A stretch of 64,000 bases of DNA from Rhodocyclaceae bacterium (GCA_016702335.1 JADJEF010000018.1:186001-250000); one strand, 5' to 3'. Shown: positions 18,196-27,949, counted from the stretch's first letter. Numbers and translations: made by a program. The notes: generated by a model from the sequence alone, not told the origin.

Positions 18196-18467
18196 CAATT
18201 GATTCTTCACGATTGAGGATCAAAGGGCCAATCCTGGTGGAGACTGCTGCCGGAGTGGTGCAATCAGGTAGCAATGCAATTGCTTCAGGGGTCTATCAAA
18301 TTGACTTGGCTGAAGTGACGGAGGTGGATTCTTCAGGCCTCGCGGTTGTTTTGCACTGGATGCGTGAAGCCAAACAGCGAGATCATAATCTTGTTGTGTT
18401 AAACCTTCCGCCAGGCATGCGAAGCTTGGCCTCGGTGTATGGGTTGGCGGAAATACTCCCGCAGTAG
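18192..18467 (+). CDS. mlaB: MlaB, STAS-domain subunit
   Basis: 91-residue STAS-domain protein (VDSSGLAVVLHWMREAKQ) that binds MlaF and supports the ABC complex. GTG start overlapping the mlaC stop by four bases. Last gene of the mla set. Confidence 0.9.
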   Translation: MTIDSSRLRIKGPILVETAAGVVQSGSNAIASGVYQIDLAEVTEVDSSGLAVVLHWMREAKQRDHNLVVLNLPPGMRSLASVYGLAEILPQ

Positions 18468-18558
18468 TTGAGTAGTCGGAGTACCCGGTACTGGCCTACA
18501 TTGGGTTCGGCCAAGAACGCTGTACAGTTCCCGAACGCAACGGGTCAAGTCACCTCGT

Positions 18559-19464
18559 ATGAAAGACATCGCCGTATCTATCGAGAAGGTCAGCAAGCGC
18601 TATGGCCAAACGATTGCTCTCGACAGCGTTGATTTGACTGTCCGACCAGGGGAGATTCTTGGCCTGCTCGGCCCCAACGGGGCCGGAAAGACGACGCTGA
18701 TCTCAGCGATGGCCGGGCTGGTTCGTACCGATGCGGGTGCAATCACGATAATGGGTCACGATGTTCAAAGAAATTATCGCCAGGCGAGACGGGCCTTGGG
18801 GGTTGTGCCTCAGGAGTTGGCTTTTGACCCGTTTTTTACGGTTAGAGAAACTCTGCGGTTACAGTCTGGCTATTTCGGAGCAGTCAATAACGATGATTGG
18901 ATAGATCACGTTCTAGTTAGCCTTGATCTTGTCGCCAAGGCCAACTCAAACATGCGCACCCTGTCGGGCGGCATGAAGCGTCGAGTGCTGGTAGCCCAAG
19001 CTCTGGTCCACCGACCACCGGTAATCGTGTTGGATGAGCCGACAGCCGGAGTGGACGTTGAACTTCGGCAGAGTTTATGGAGATTTATTCGTGAGCTCAA
19101 CAGGGATGGTCATACGATCATTCTGACAACGCATTATCTCGATGAGGCGCAAGCGCTCTGTGATCGAATCGCCATTTTGCGGGCGGGGCGCTTAGTTGCT
19201 CTGGATACCACGAGTAATCTGCTCGAGACATGTTCCGGATACCTACTAAGGATTCTTTTAGAGGGCGACATCCCCGCACCCTATGCGAACCTACTCGTTG
19301 TGTCGGGCGGATGGCGGGAAATTGAGCTCAAAAGCTTCAAAGAGTTGGAGTTAATTCTAAGTGCGATGCGTGAGGGCGGAACTCGCATCGTTGATATCGA
19401 GATCAATAAGCTAGATCTTGAGGCTGTGTTCTTGCGAATCATGCAGAAAGAGTCAGGCATATGA
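18559..19464 (+). CDS. yadG: ABC-2 type exporter ATPase (YadG-like)
   Basis: 301 residues. Walker A GPNGAGKTT, signature LSGGMKRR, Walker B VIVLDEPTAGVD, H-loop TTHYLDEA. Pairs with the permease that overlaps it by four bases. Found next to mla genes and ibaG/murA in many betaproteobacteria; substrate unknown. Confidence 0.9.
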   Translation: MKDIAVSIEKVSKRYGQTIALDSVDLTVRPGEILGLLGPNGAGKTTLISAMAGLVRTDAGAITIMGHDVQRNYRQARRALGVVPQELAFDPFFTVRETLRLQSGYFGAVNNDDWIDHVLVSLDLVAKANSNMRTLSGGMKRRVLVAQALVHRPPVIVLDEPTAGVDVELRQSLWRFIRELNRDGHTIILTTHYLDEAQALCDRIAILRAGRLVALDTTSNLLETCSGYLLRILLEGDIPAPYANLLVVSGGWREIELKSFKELELILSAMREGGTRIVDIEINKLDLEAVFLRIMQKESGI

Positions 19465-20219
19465 TCGCCAGCGGCTTTATCGCTCTTTGCAACAAAGAAG
19501 TTCTCAGATTCGCAAAAGTGGGGTTCCAGACAATTGCCGCCCCGATTCTTACCGCCGTGCTCTATCTGTTGATTTTTTCTCACGCCTTGGAGGCAAAGGT
19601 CAGGGTGCTTGGGATCGGCTATACAGCGTTCCTTATTCCTGGTTTGGTCATGATGGCAGTACTGCAAAATGCTTTTGCCAACTCATCGTCGTCCATCATT
19701 CAGTCAAAGATCACCGGAAACATAGTATTCGTCTTGCTCTCGCCGCTATCGCATACGGAATTCTTCTTCGCATATGTCGTGGCGGCGATTATCCGGGGTA
19801 TTTGTGTCGGGGTAGGTGTTTTTCTGGCAACGATCTGGTTTGCGAATCTCAGCTTTGAGTCACCGTGGTGGATTCTCACTTTTGCTGTACTTGGTGCCGC
19901 GATAATGGCAAGCTTGGGCCTTATTGCCGGAATCTGGGCTGAGAAATTTGACCAGCTTGCTGCGTTACAGAATTTCCTGATTATGCCGCTCACTTTTTTG
20001 TCCGGAGTTTTCTATTCGATACATTCGCTGCCCGATTTCTGGCAGAACTTATCGCGATGGAATCCGGTCTTCTACATGATTGATGGTTTTCGTTTTGGTT
20101 TTTTTGGCGTTTCAGATGTGTCGCCGTGGATCAGCCTGGCGGCAAGCTTGGGTGTTTTAACCGTGCTAGTCACAGCTACGCTTAACATGCTTCGCCGTGG
20201 GTACAAACTTCGTGCTTGA
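19461..20219 (+). CDS. yadH: ABC-2 type exporter permease (YadH-like)
   Basis: 252 residues with six predicted membrane helices and the ABC-2 signature region (LAALQNFLIMPLTFLSGVFY, HSLPDFWQNLSRWNPVFYMI). Starts at an ATGA overlap with the ATPase gene. Substrate unknown. Confidence 0.9.
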   Translation: MIASGFIALCNKEVLRFAKVGFQTIAAPILTAVLYLLIFSHALEAKVRVLGIGYTAFLIPGLVMMAVLQNAFANSSSSIIQSKITGNIVFVLLSPLSHTEFFFAYVVAAIIRGICVGVGVFLATIWFANLSFESPWWILTFAVLGAAIMASLGLIAGIWAEKFDQLAALQNFLIMPLTFLSGVFYSIHSLPDFWQNLSRWNPVFYMIDGFRFGFFGVSDVSPWISLAASLGVLTVLVTATLNMLRRGYKLRA

Positions 20220-20234
20220 ATAAAGGTAGGTGAG

Positions 20235-20477
20235 ATGCTGGAATCTGAACAAATCAAACACTGGATCAGTGCAGAGGTGCCGTGCAGTCATCTCGCCGTG
20301 GAGGGTGATGGACATCACTTTTCCGCTGTAATTGTCAGCGAAGTATTTGCCGGTCTTGGTCGCGTCAAGAGGCAACAACTGATTAACGGCATACTGAAGC
20401 CCCACTTTGATAGCGGACTCCTGCACGCTTTGTCCATGCAGACAATTACTCCCGAGGAATGGAAAATCAATGGATAG
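20235..20477 (+). CDS. ibaG: BolA/IbaG family protein
   Basis: 80 residues. BolA fold with VEGDGHHFSAVIVSEVFAGL and RVKRQQLINGILKPHF; family members work with monothiol glutaredoxins on Fe-S delivery, and IbaG is acid-stress related in E. coli. The gene sits directly before murA, as in E. coli, and overlaps its start by eight bases. Confidence 0.92.
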   Translation: MLESEQIKHWISAEVPCSHLAVEGDGHHFSAVIVSEVFAGLGRVKRQQLINGILKPHFDSGLLHALSMQTITPEEWKING

Positions 20478-21741
20478 CCTTTTGATTACGGGCGGACGGA
20501 GCCTAAAGGGTGAAATCGCCATTTCGGGGGCAAAAAATGCGGCGTTGCCTCTTTTGTGCGCAGCCCTGCTCACGCGTGATGTACTAACGCTGACGCACGT
20601 TCCACATCTGAATGACATTGGCACCATGTTGAAGTTGCTTGCTCAGATGGGTGTTAAGGTTCAGCGTACTGCTGGTGACCTCATGGGTAGCGGCGATGTG
20701 GTGACGCTTGATGCTTCTGGGCTGGATAGCGTGGTTGCGCCCTATGAGATGGTGAAAACCATGCGTGCAGCCATTCTGGTCTTGGGCCCATTGGTTGCTC
20801 GGGCTGGGGAAGCCAGGGTGAGTTTGCCCGGCGGCTGTGCAATTGGAGCCCGTCCCGTGGATCAGCACATAAAGGGGCTGCTGGCGATGGGTGCTGAGGT
20901 GGCCGTTGAACACGGGTATGTCCATGCCCAGTCTCCACGCCTGAAAGGGGCTCGCCTATTCACCGATATGGTGACCGTGACCGGCACTGAAAATCTAATG
21001 ATGGCGGCCTGTCTGGCAGACGGTGAGACTGTGATCGAGAACGCAGCACGTGAGCCTGAGGTAGTGGACCTTGCGAACTGCCTGGTGGCCATGGGTGCCC
21101 GTATCTCGGGGGCTGGTACCGATGTCATTCGGATCCAGGGGGTTTCCAGCTTGCACGGTGCAACGCATCGCGTGATGCCAGATCGTATTGAAACTGGCAC
21201 CTACCTTTGCGCCGCCGCTGCATCAGGTGGTGAGATTCGCCTGACGGATACGTCAAGTGCCTACCTCGACGCGGTTATAGACAAACTCATGGATGCGGGT
21301 TGTGATATCACAATGGAGCGCGACGCGATTCGGCTCAAGGCCCCGGAGCGTTTGACTGCGGTCAGCATCCGCACATCCCCCTATCCGGCCTTCCCAACGG
21401 ATATGCAGGCCCAGTTCATGGCGATCAATGCCGTGGCAAATGGAACATCGGTCATACGCGAAACCATTTTTGAGAATCGCTTTATGCACGCGGTAGAGCT
21501 TACTCGGCTCGGCGCAGATATCCGAATTGACGGCAACACAGCCGTGGTAAACGGGAAACGGAAGCTGGATGGGGCCATCGTCATGGCGACCGATCTGCGC
21601 GCATCGGCGGGCTTGGTCATAGCGGGTTTGGTAGCGGAGGGTGAAACCCGGATTGAGCGGATTTACCATTTGGATCGAGGCTATGATGGCCTGGAGCGAA
21701 AGCTGGCTGCGCTGGGTGCAGATGTCCGGCGGGAAAAATGA
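20470..21741 (+). CDS. murA: MurA, UDP-GlcNAc enolpyruvyl transferase
   Basis: First committed step of peptidoglycan synthesis. 423 residues from ATG 20470 (MDSLLITGGRSLKGEI); the longer frame overlaps ibaG. N-terminal ISGAKNAALP, active-site cysteine in LPGGCAIGARPVDQHIKG (the residue alkylated by fosfomycin), and the C-terminal RGYDGLERKL. Precedes hisG closely. Confidence 0.97.
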   Translation: MDSLLITGGRSLKGEIAISGAKNAALPLLCAALLTRDVLTLTHVPHLNDIGTMLKLLAQMGVKVQRTAGDLMGSGDVVTLDASGLDSVVAPYEMVKTMRAAILVLGPLVARAGEARVSLPGGCAIGARPVDQHIKGLLAMGAEVAVEHGYVHAQSPRLKGARLFTDMVTVTGTENLMMAACLADGETVIENAAREPEVVDLANCLVAMGARISGAGTDVIRIQGVSSLHGATHRVMPDRIETGTYLCAAAASGGEIRLTDTSSAYLDAVIDKLMDAGCDITMERDAIRLKAPERLTAVSIRTSPYPAFPTDMQAQFMAINAVANGTSVIRETIFENRFMHAVELTRLGADIRIDGNTAVVNGKRKLDGAIVMATDLRASAGLVIAGLVAEGETRIERIYHLDRGYDGLERKLAALGADVRREK

Positions 21742-21745
21742 TGCA

Positions 21746-22408
21746 ATGAACCGTATTACGATCGCCCTCTCAAAGGGCAGGATTTTCGAACAAACGCTTC
21801 CTTTGCTCGCTGCAGCGGGAATTGTTCCCAGTGAAAACCCGGAGCAATCGCGCAAGTTAATAATCGGCACGAATCGTCCCGATGTGCGGGTGGTGATCGT
21901 TCGCGCCTCGGATGTGCCCACGTATGTGCAGTACGGAGCGGCGGACATTGGTATTGCCGGTAGGGATGTCTTGCTCGAGCATGATGGCGAGGGGCTGTAT
22001 CAGCCACTGGATCTCAAAATTGCTGCCTGCAGGATGTGTGTCGCGGTTCCGGTTGGGTTCGACTACTGGTCATCTGTCAGGCCCGGGGGGCGACTCAGGA
22101 TCGCGACCAAATACCTCGATACCGCGCGTGAGCATTTTCTTGCCAAAGGTGTGCACGTTGATCTGATCAAGCTTTATGGATCGATGGAGCTGGCCCCGTT
22201 AGTGGGCTTGGCTGATGCCATCGTTGACCTGGTCTCCAGCGGGAGTACGCTCAAGGCGAACAATCTCGTGGAGGTTGAGGAGATACTGAAGATATCGTCG
22301 CGGCTTGTGGTGAATCAGGCGGCATTAAAATTGAAGCATGCAGAACTTCAGCCGATGATCGAAGCGTTTCAGCGCGTGGTCGAGTCAATGTCGGATGGGG
22401 AGCAGTGA
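21746..22408 (+). CDS. hisG: HisG, ATP phosphoribosyltransferase catalytic subunit (short form)
   Basis: First step of histidine synthesis: ATP plus PRPP. 220 residues: the short form lacking the C-terminal ACT-like regulatory domain, so it needs HisZ (2294-3460). Motifs: IALSKGRIFEQTLPLL, GAADIGIAGRDVL, and the PRPP loop DLVSSGSTLKANNL. Start chosen at the third ATG (MNRITIALSKGR); two earlier ATGs lie in other frames. Confidence 0.96.
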   Translation: MNRITIALSKGRIFEQTLPLLAAAGIVPSENPEQSRKLIIGTNRPDVRVVIVRASDVPTYVQYGAADIGIAGRDVLLEHDGEGLYQPLDLKIAACRMCVAVPVGFDYWSSVRPGGRLRIATKYLDTAREHFLAKGVHVDLIKLYGSMELAPLVGLADAIVDLVSSGSTLKANNLVEVEEILKISSRLVVNQAALKLKHAELQPMIEAFQRVVESMSDGEQ

Positions 22409-23703
22409 TTGTGCGCAGGCTCGACACAACTAATGCCGAGTTCTCTGTGCAACTGGATGCCTTGTTGCATGTCGATGTGTCGGTAGATGCGGCGATCGAG
22501 CAGACGGTTAGTGAGATTCTTCAGCGTGTCCGTAGTGAGGGCGATGCCGCACTTCTTGAGTACACGCATCGTTTTGACAGCGTCTCAGCCAACGTGGTGT
22601 CTGAGCTCGAACTATCGAAAGCCGCGCTTGAGCAGGCGCTTAACGGACTTCCATCCGGACAACGCGTCGCGTTGGAGCGTGCGGCAGATCGCGTGCGGGG
22701 GTACCATGAGCATCAGCGTGCCGAGTCATGGAGTTATGTGGATTCCAGCGGTGCGCGTCTTGGGCAAAAAATTACTCCGCTTGATCGGGCTGGCTTGTAC
22801 GTACCTGGTGGTAAGGCGGCCTATCCCAGTTCGGTGCTCATGAACGCTATCCCTGCCAGTGTCGCAGGTGTGGGTGAGTTAATCATGGTGGTACCGACGC
22901 CACGTGGCGAGCGCAATGCGCTGGTTCTCGCGGCAGCTTGTCTGGCCGGTGTTCATCGGGTCTTTACCATTGGCGGTGCTCAAGCAGTTGGTGCTCTGGC
23001 TTATGGAACTGAGACGATTCCACAGGTGGATAAGATCGTCGGACCCGGAAACTCGTATGTGGCTGCGGCCAAGCGCAGGGTCTTTGGAACCGTAGGCATC
23101 GATATGATCGCCGGTCCGTCAGAGGTGCTGATTATTGCCGATAGCAGCGCCAACCCGGACTGGGTCGCGATGGATCTATTTGCACAAGCCGAGCACGATG
23201 AACTGGCCCAGTCTATCCTGCTATCGCCCGATTCTGAGTTTCTTGTGAAGGTTGAACGAAGTGTCCAGAGGCTGTTGCCGACAATGGGACGACATCAAGT
23301 TATTCGGGCTTCTCTGGCTGGGCGTGGGGCGCTTGTTAAAGTGCGCGATCTGGATGAGGCCTGTGAAATCGCCAATCGCATAGCTCCGGAGCATCTTGAA
23401 CTAGCGGTGGATTCCCCTGATTGCTTGCTGGACAAAATACGGCATGCCGGGGCTATTTTCATGGGGCACTACGCGTCAGAGTCGCTGGGCGACTATTGTG
23501 CGGGTCCTAATCATGTTTTACCCACATCCCGTAGTGCCCGGTTTTCCTCGCCATTGGGTGTCTACGACTTCCAAAAGCGCTCTAGCATCATTCACGCTTC
23601 GGCCGCCGTGGCGGCAGAACTCGGTCCGATAGCATCAGTATTGGCTCACGGGGAAGGATTGACCGCGCACGCACGCGCCGCAGAGCTACGCTACAAGGAC
23701 TAA
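22405..23703 (+). CDS. hisD: HisD, histidinol dehydrogenase
   Basis: Last two oxidations from L-histidinol to L-histidine, zinc and NAD dependent. 432 residues. GPGNSYVAAAKR, IAGPSEVLIIAD, the zinc/active-site region FAQAEHDE and YCAGPNHVLPTS are intact. GTG start overlaps the hisG stop by four bases (a second GTG is six bases on). Its last 18 bases overlap the 3' end of the opposing hisC. Confidence 0.97.
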   Translation: MIVRRLDTTNAEFSVQLDALLHVDVSVDAAIEQTVSEILQRVRSEGDAALLEYTHRFDSVSANVVSELELSKAALEQALNGLPSGQRVALERAADRVRGYHEHQRAESWSYVDSSGARLGQKITPLDRAGLYVPGGKAAYPSSVLMNAIPASVAGVGELIMVVPTPRGERNALVLAAACLAGVHRVFTIGGAQAVGALAYGTETIPQVDKIVGPGNSYVAAAKRRVFGTVGIDMIAGPSEVLIIADSSANPDWVAMDLFAQAEHDELAQSILLSPDSEFLVKVERSVQRLLPTMGRHQVIRASLAGRGALVKVRDLDEACEIANRIAPEHLELAVDSPDCLLDKIRHAGAIFMGHYASESLGDYCAGPNHVLPTSRSARFSSPLGVYDFQKRSSIIHASAAVAAELGPIASVLAHGEGLTAHARAAELRYKD

Positions 23704-24764
23704 CAGGGCCGCGAGCAAGGCTTGGCATTGCGCATCCGTGCCAATGGTTATGCGCAAGAACTGATGGATGCGTGGCGCACTGAAATGACGGACGATAACA
23801 CCCTCCTGGCGAAGCGCGGCGGCGATTTTCGCCGCGTCATGCATCGGATGTCGGGCAAAGACAAAGTTCGCAGCGGAAGGGATAACCTCAAAGCCGATTT
23901 GCTCCAGTCCTTTAGTCAGAGAGGTCCGGCTGGCAATCACCGCTTGTCGGGTCTTGGCGAAGTACTCCTCATCCTGAAATGCCGCGATGGCTCCGGCTTG
24001 AGCGAGGCGGTCCAGCGGGTAGGAGTTAAAGCTATTTTTGACCCGGTTCAGGGCCTCTATCAGGTCACTATGACCGGCAGCAAATCCGACCCGCAGACCG
24101 GCCAGAGAGCGTGACTTGGACAGGGTCTGAACAACTAATAGATTCGGGTACTTCGCCAGAAGCGGAATCGCCGTGGGGATCGAGCTAATGTCCAATCCGC
24201 CGCCGAAGTCGATATAGGCCTCATCGACAACGACCACCGAGTCGACATTTGCGGCCACCATTTCCTCGATTTCGCTAAGTGCGAGCAATCGACCTGTCGG
24301 CGCATTCGGGTTGGGAAAATCACTCCGCCATTTGCATGACGGTAGCCGGAAATATCAATTTCCATGGCGTCGTTAAGCGGAACGGTGGCGTAGCTAAGCC
24401 CGAACAGGCGGCAATAGACAGGATAAAAGCTATAAGAGATATCTGGAAAAAGAAGTGGCTCAGTGTGGTTCAGCAGCGAAAGAAACACAAGGGCCAAAAC
24501 CTCGTCGGAGCCGTTGCCCACGAAAATCTGATCTGGAGAAAGCTTGTGATGGTTCGCAATGGTGGCTCGCAGTGCCTCTGCCCCCGGATCGGGGTATAAG
24601 CGCAGAGCTTCACTGGTTTGATCGTGGATCGCCGCAAGGACCCGAGGACTGGGTCCATAGGGGTTCTCGTTGGTGTTTAGCTTTACCAGCTTGTCGATTT
24701 TGGGTTGCTCACCTGGAATGTATGGGGTGAGCTGACTGACGATTGGACTCCAGAAGCGGCTCAT
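23686..24764 (-). pseudogene. hisC: HisC, histidinol-phosphate aminotransferase, inverted and frameshifted
   Basis: PLP aminotransferase of histidine synthesis. The N-terminal half (MSRFWSPIVSQLTPYIPGEQ ... NGGVIFP) and the C-terminal half (LLALSEIEEMVAANVD to the end, including the PLP lysine in TLSKSRSLAGLRVGF) lie in different frames. The break is at 24313-24315, where the minus strand reads TTTTCCCAACCCGAATGCG; one more C would restore FPNPNAPTG, a conserved HisC motif. Everything else is intact and full length (about 359 residues if repaired). The gene is on the minus strand while the rest of the his operon is on plus. Either a recent inactivation, a sequencing error in a C run, or recoding. 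Confidence 0.85.
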
Positions 24765-24933
24765 GACGAATTAGTTGGTAAGTGTGGGAGGGACAGCGGA
24801 TCAATGGCTCGGCGTTTAGGCCCGATGGTATTATGCCTTTGCTGGTTCGCCGAAGCCGAGCGAGTTGCTGCCGCGACGAAACGCTGAACCCTTTTTCCCA
24901 TCCCCGAAACCACTTGAAGATTTGGTCACAGCC

Positions 24934-25521
24934 ATGCGGCAATCTGAAGTTACACGCAACACACTGGAAACCCGGATACGGGTGGCGATCAATCTCGATG
25001 GGAGTGGAACTTCGGAGATAGCCACCGGCATCGGATTTTTTGATCATATGCTGGACCAGATTGCTCGTCATGGTCGCATCGATCTGGCTGTAACGGCAGA
25101 TGGTGATTTGCATATTGACGCGCACCATACGGTTGAAGACGTCGGAATCACCTTCGGGCAAGCGCTGAACAAGGCGCTTGGCGAGAAAAAGGGTTTGCGC
25201 CGTTACGGCGATGCTCATGTGCCGTTGGACGAAGCCTTGTCACGCGTGGTCGTTGATCTTTCCGGGCGGCCGGGTTTGGTGTATCACGTGCCGTATACCC
25301 GCTCGACCATTGGCGTCTTCGACGTTGATCTGATCCGCGAGTTCTTCCAAGGTTTGGTCAATCACGCCAATATTACGGTGCACATTGATAACTTGCGCGG
25401 CGAGAATTCTCACCATCAGGCGGAAACGGTATTCAAGGCTTTTGGCCGTGCACTGCGCGCCGCCTGTGAGCGCGATGCGCGCGCCTCGGACGATATCCCC
25501 TCAACCAAGGGCTCGCTTTAA
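24934..25521 (+). CDS. hisB: HisB, imidazoleglycerol-phosphate dehydratase
   Basis: 195 residues, the monofunctional form without the phosphatase domain of E. coli HisB. Metal-binding motifs GFFDHMLDQIARHG, DAHHTVEDVGI and the C-terminal NSHHQAET-like ENSHHQAETVFKAFGRAL are intact. Start is ATG 24934 (MRQSEVTRNTLETRI), the family's usual length; the longer upstream frame has no family sequence. About 170 bases separate it from the divergent hisC start, so a promoter may lie there. Confidence 0.96.
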   Translation: MRQSEVTRNTLETRIRVAINLDGSGTSEIATGIGFFDHMLDQIARHGRIDLAVTADGDLHIDAHHTVEDVGITFGQALNKALGEKKGLRRYGDAHVPLDEALSRVVVDLSGRPGLVYHVPYTRSTIGVFDVDLIREFFQGLVNHANITVHIDNLRGENSHHQAETVFKAFGRALRAACERDARASDDIPSTKGSL

Positions 25522-25577
25522 TCGACTATTTGTTGCGTTTTTACTACCGTGACTGATTTTTTGGCAGGCAGCACCTC

Positions 25578-26216
25578 ATGAAAGAAATGATTGCTGTGGT
25601 TGACTACGGCATGGGCAACCTGCGATCTGTCGCCAAGGCGTTGGAACATGTCGCACCCGATGCCGAGGTGCGCGTGACGTCTGTGCCTGCGGATCTCGCC
25701 AAAGCCGCGCGAGTTGTTGTTCCCGGCCAGGGTGCTATGCCAGATTGCATGCGGGAACTTGACTCCCGAGGACTCCGCGAGGCGGTCATCCATGCGGCGG
25801 CAAGCAAACCCTTCCTCGGTATCTGTGTCGGACTGCAAATGCTCTTTGGCTTGGCGGAAGAGGGCAACACGCACGGCCTCGGTATTCTTTCGGGTCGAGT
25901 TCCGCGCTTCCCCTCTGGGATGACTGCGCCTGATGGCAGCCTGCTCAAAGTACCGCACATGGGGTGGAACGAAGTTCGACAGACCAACGCGCATGCCTTA
26001 TGGCAAGGCTTGCCAGACGACACGCGTTTCTACTTCGTGCACAGCTACTACGTTGCTCCAGATCAGGCTTATCTTGGCGCTGGTTTGACGAGTTACGGCA
26101 TCGATTTTGCGAGCGCCGTAGTCCGTGACAATATTTTTGCTGTGCAATTTCACCCCGAAAAGAGTGCCGATGCCGGCTTGCGCTTGCTGCAGAACTTCAC
26201 CCGCTGGAAACCATAA
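25578..26216 (+). CDS. hisH: HisH, glutamine amidotransferase subunit of IGP synthase
   Basis: Supplies ammonia to HisF. 212 residues, class I glutamine amidotransferase with nucleophile in GICVGLQMLF and the His/Glu pair in QFHPEKS. VDYGMGNLRSV at the N-terminus is characteristic. A start nine bases downstream (MIAVVDYGMGN) is also possible. Confidence 0.97.
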   Translation: MKEMIAVVDYGMGNLRSVAKALEHVAPDAEVRVTSVPADLAKAARVVVPGQGAMPDCMRELDSRGLREAVIHAAASKPFLGICVGLQMLFGLAEEGNTHGLGILSGRVPRFPSGMTAPDGSLLKVPHMGWNEVRQTNAHALWQGLPDDTRFYFVHSYYVAPDQAYLGAGLTSYGIDFASAVVRDNIFAVQFHPEKSADAGLRLLQNFTRWKP

Positions 26217-26257
26217 GCTTTTTTCAACCTACTAACCTAGACCCTACTGATTACGCC

Positions 26258-27010
26258 ATGTTGCTGATACCTGCAATTGACCTCAAGGACGGCCAATGTG
26301 TGCGCCTCAAACAAGGCGCGATGGAAGATGCTACTGTTTTCTCTGAAGATCCCGCGGCCATGGCCCGGCACTGGATCAATCAGGGGGCGCGTCGCTTGCA
26401 TCTGGTGGATCTGAACGGCGCCTTTGCCGGGAAACCGAAGAATGCCTCGGCTATCGCCAGCATTCTCAAGGAAGTGGGCGATGAGATACCAGTGCAGTTA
26501 GGCGGCGGCATTCGTGACCTCGATACGATAGAAAAGTGTCTTGACAGTGGCTTGGGCTACGTAATTATCGGCACTGCGGCGGTTAAAAACCCCGGTTTTC
26601 TGCACGACGCTTGCGGGGCGTTTCCCGGACATATCATCGTCGGGCTCGATGCCAGGGACGGTAAGGTGGCAGTCGATGGCTGGTCGAAGCTGACCGGGCA
26701 CGACGTTATCGATCTGGGCAAGAAGTTTGAGGACTACGGCGTAGAGGCGGTGATTTATACCGATATTGGTCGTGACGGAATGCTCAGTGGCGTCAATATT
26801 GAAGCTACCGTGAAATTGGCACAGGCGCTGCGCATTCCCGTGATCGCCAGCGGTGGCATTACCGATACCAATGACATCACCGCCTTATGTGCCGTGGAGG
26901 GTGAAGGTGTGATGGGGGCGATTACCGGAAGGGCTATCTACGAAGGAACGCTTGACTTCAAGAAGGCGCAGGCAGAAGCCGACAGGATTTCGGCCAAAAA
27001 GCCTGCCTAA
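26258..27010 (+). CDS. hisA: HisA, ProFAR isomerase
   Basis: Isomerises N'-phosphoribosyl-formimino-AICAR-phosphate. 250 residues, beta/alpha barrel. IPAIDLKDGQCVRLKQG carries the catalytic Asp; GGGIRD, YTDIGRDGMLSG and IASGGI are phosphate-binding and active-site motifs. Followed by a 180-base gap without a convincing gene before hisF. Confidence 0.97.
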   Translation: MLLIPAIDLKDGQCVRLKQGAMEDATVFSEDPAAMARHWINQGARRLHLVDLNGAFAGKPKNASAIASILKEVGDEIPVQLGGGIRDLDTIEKCLDSGLGYVIIGTAAVKNPGFLHDACGAFPGHIIVGLDARDGKVAVDGWSKLTGHDVIDLGKKFEDYGVEAVIYTDIGRDGMLSGVNIEATVKLAQALRIPVIASGGITDTNDITALCAVEGEGVMGAITGRAIYEGTLDFKKAQAEADRISAKKPA

Positions 27011-27190
27011 TGCACATGGCTGCGTAGCGCCTCCCAACGCCATAAAACCGATCACGATCGTGACACCACACGCTAGCAAACGGCCCCCCGACCTGAGATT
27101 TTTTCCGCAAGGTGAAGCTCCGCTTGGTTCAATGGGGCTGATATTGCCCGGCTTGGGTTCTGTTGTTTCACGTTAAGGCGAACTACACAC

Positions 27191-27949
27191 ATGCTGGCCA
27201 AACGTATCATTCCCTGTCTTGATGTCAATGCCGGGCGCGTCGTCAAAGGTGTGAATTTTGTCGAGTTGCGCGATGCCGGCGACCCGGTGGAAATCGCTCA
27301 GCGCTATGACGCACAGGGCGCGGACGAAATTACTTTTCTGGACATCACGGCGAGTTCCGACGACCGAGACCTCATTCTTCACATCATTGAAGCCTGCGCC
27401 GCCAAGGTATTCATTCCGCTGACCGTCGGTGGCGGGGTGCGCAAGGTGGAGGATGTTCGTCGCTTGCTCAATGCCGGAGCAGACAAAGTCAGCATGAATA
27501 CGGCTGCGGTGACCAATCCTCAACTCGTCGCGGATGCCTCGGCGAAAGTGGGTTCGCAGTGCATCGTGGTGGCGATCGACGCCAAGCAGACGGTGCCCGG
27601 GAAGTGGGAGGTGTTCACTCACGGGGGGCGCAAGTCGGCGGGACTCGATGCTGTCGATTGGGCCCGCCAAGTGCAGGCGCTTGGTGCCGGCGAGATATTG
27701 CTGACCAGTATGGATCGCGATGGCACCAAATCGGGCTTTGACATTCCTCTCACGCGGGCAATCGCCGATGCCGTCAGCATTCCGGTCATTGCCAGCGGCG
27801 GCGTAGGCACGCTCGAGCATTTGGCTGCTGGCGTAACCGAGGGGCGCGCCGACGCCGTGCTCGCCGCCAGTATCTTTCACTTTGGCGAATACTCGGTACG
27901 CGAAGCTAAGGAATACCTGCGTTCAAAAGGCATAGAGGTACGCTTGTGA
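27191..27949 (+). CDS. hisF: HisF, cyclase subunit of IGP synthase
   Basis: 252 residues, beta/alpha barrel partner of HisH. IPCLDVNAGRVVKGVNF holds the first catalytic Asp and VVAIDAKQT the second; VGGGVRKVEDV, TSMDRDGTKSG and IASGGVGTLEHL are the phosphate-binding motifs. The stop overlaps the hisI GTG by four bases. Confidence 0.97.
   Translation: MLAKRIIPCLDVNAGRVVKGVNFVELRDAGDPVEIAQRYDAQGADEITFLDITASSDDRDLILHIIEACAAKVFIPLTVGGGVRKVEDVRRLLNAGADKVSMNTAAVTNPQLVADASAKVGSQCIVVAIDAKQTVPGKWEVFTHGGRKSAGLDAVDWARQVQALGAGEILLTSMDRDGTKSGFDIPLTRAIADAVSIPVIASGGVGTLEHLAAGVTEGRADAVLAASIFHFGEYSVREAKEYLRSKGIEVRL

Noticed and set aside
27011..27190. Possible small gene between hisA and hisF, including a hydrophobic minus-strand frame (CGVTIVIGFMALGGAT)
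   Set aside because: The frames run into hisA on one side, have no ribosome binding site and no family I recognise. Treated as intergenic; possibly a gene remnant.
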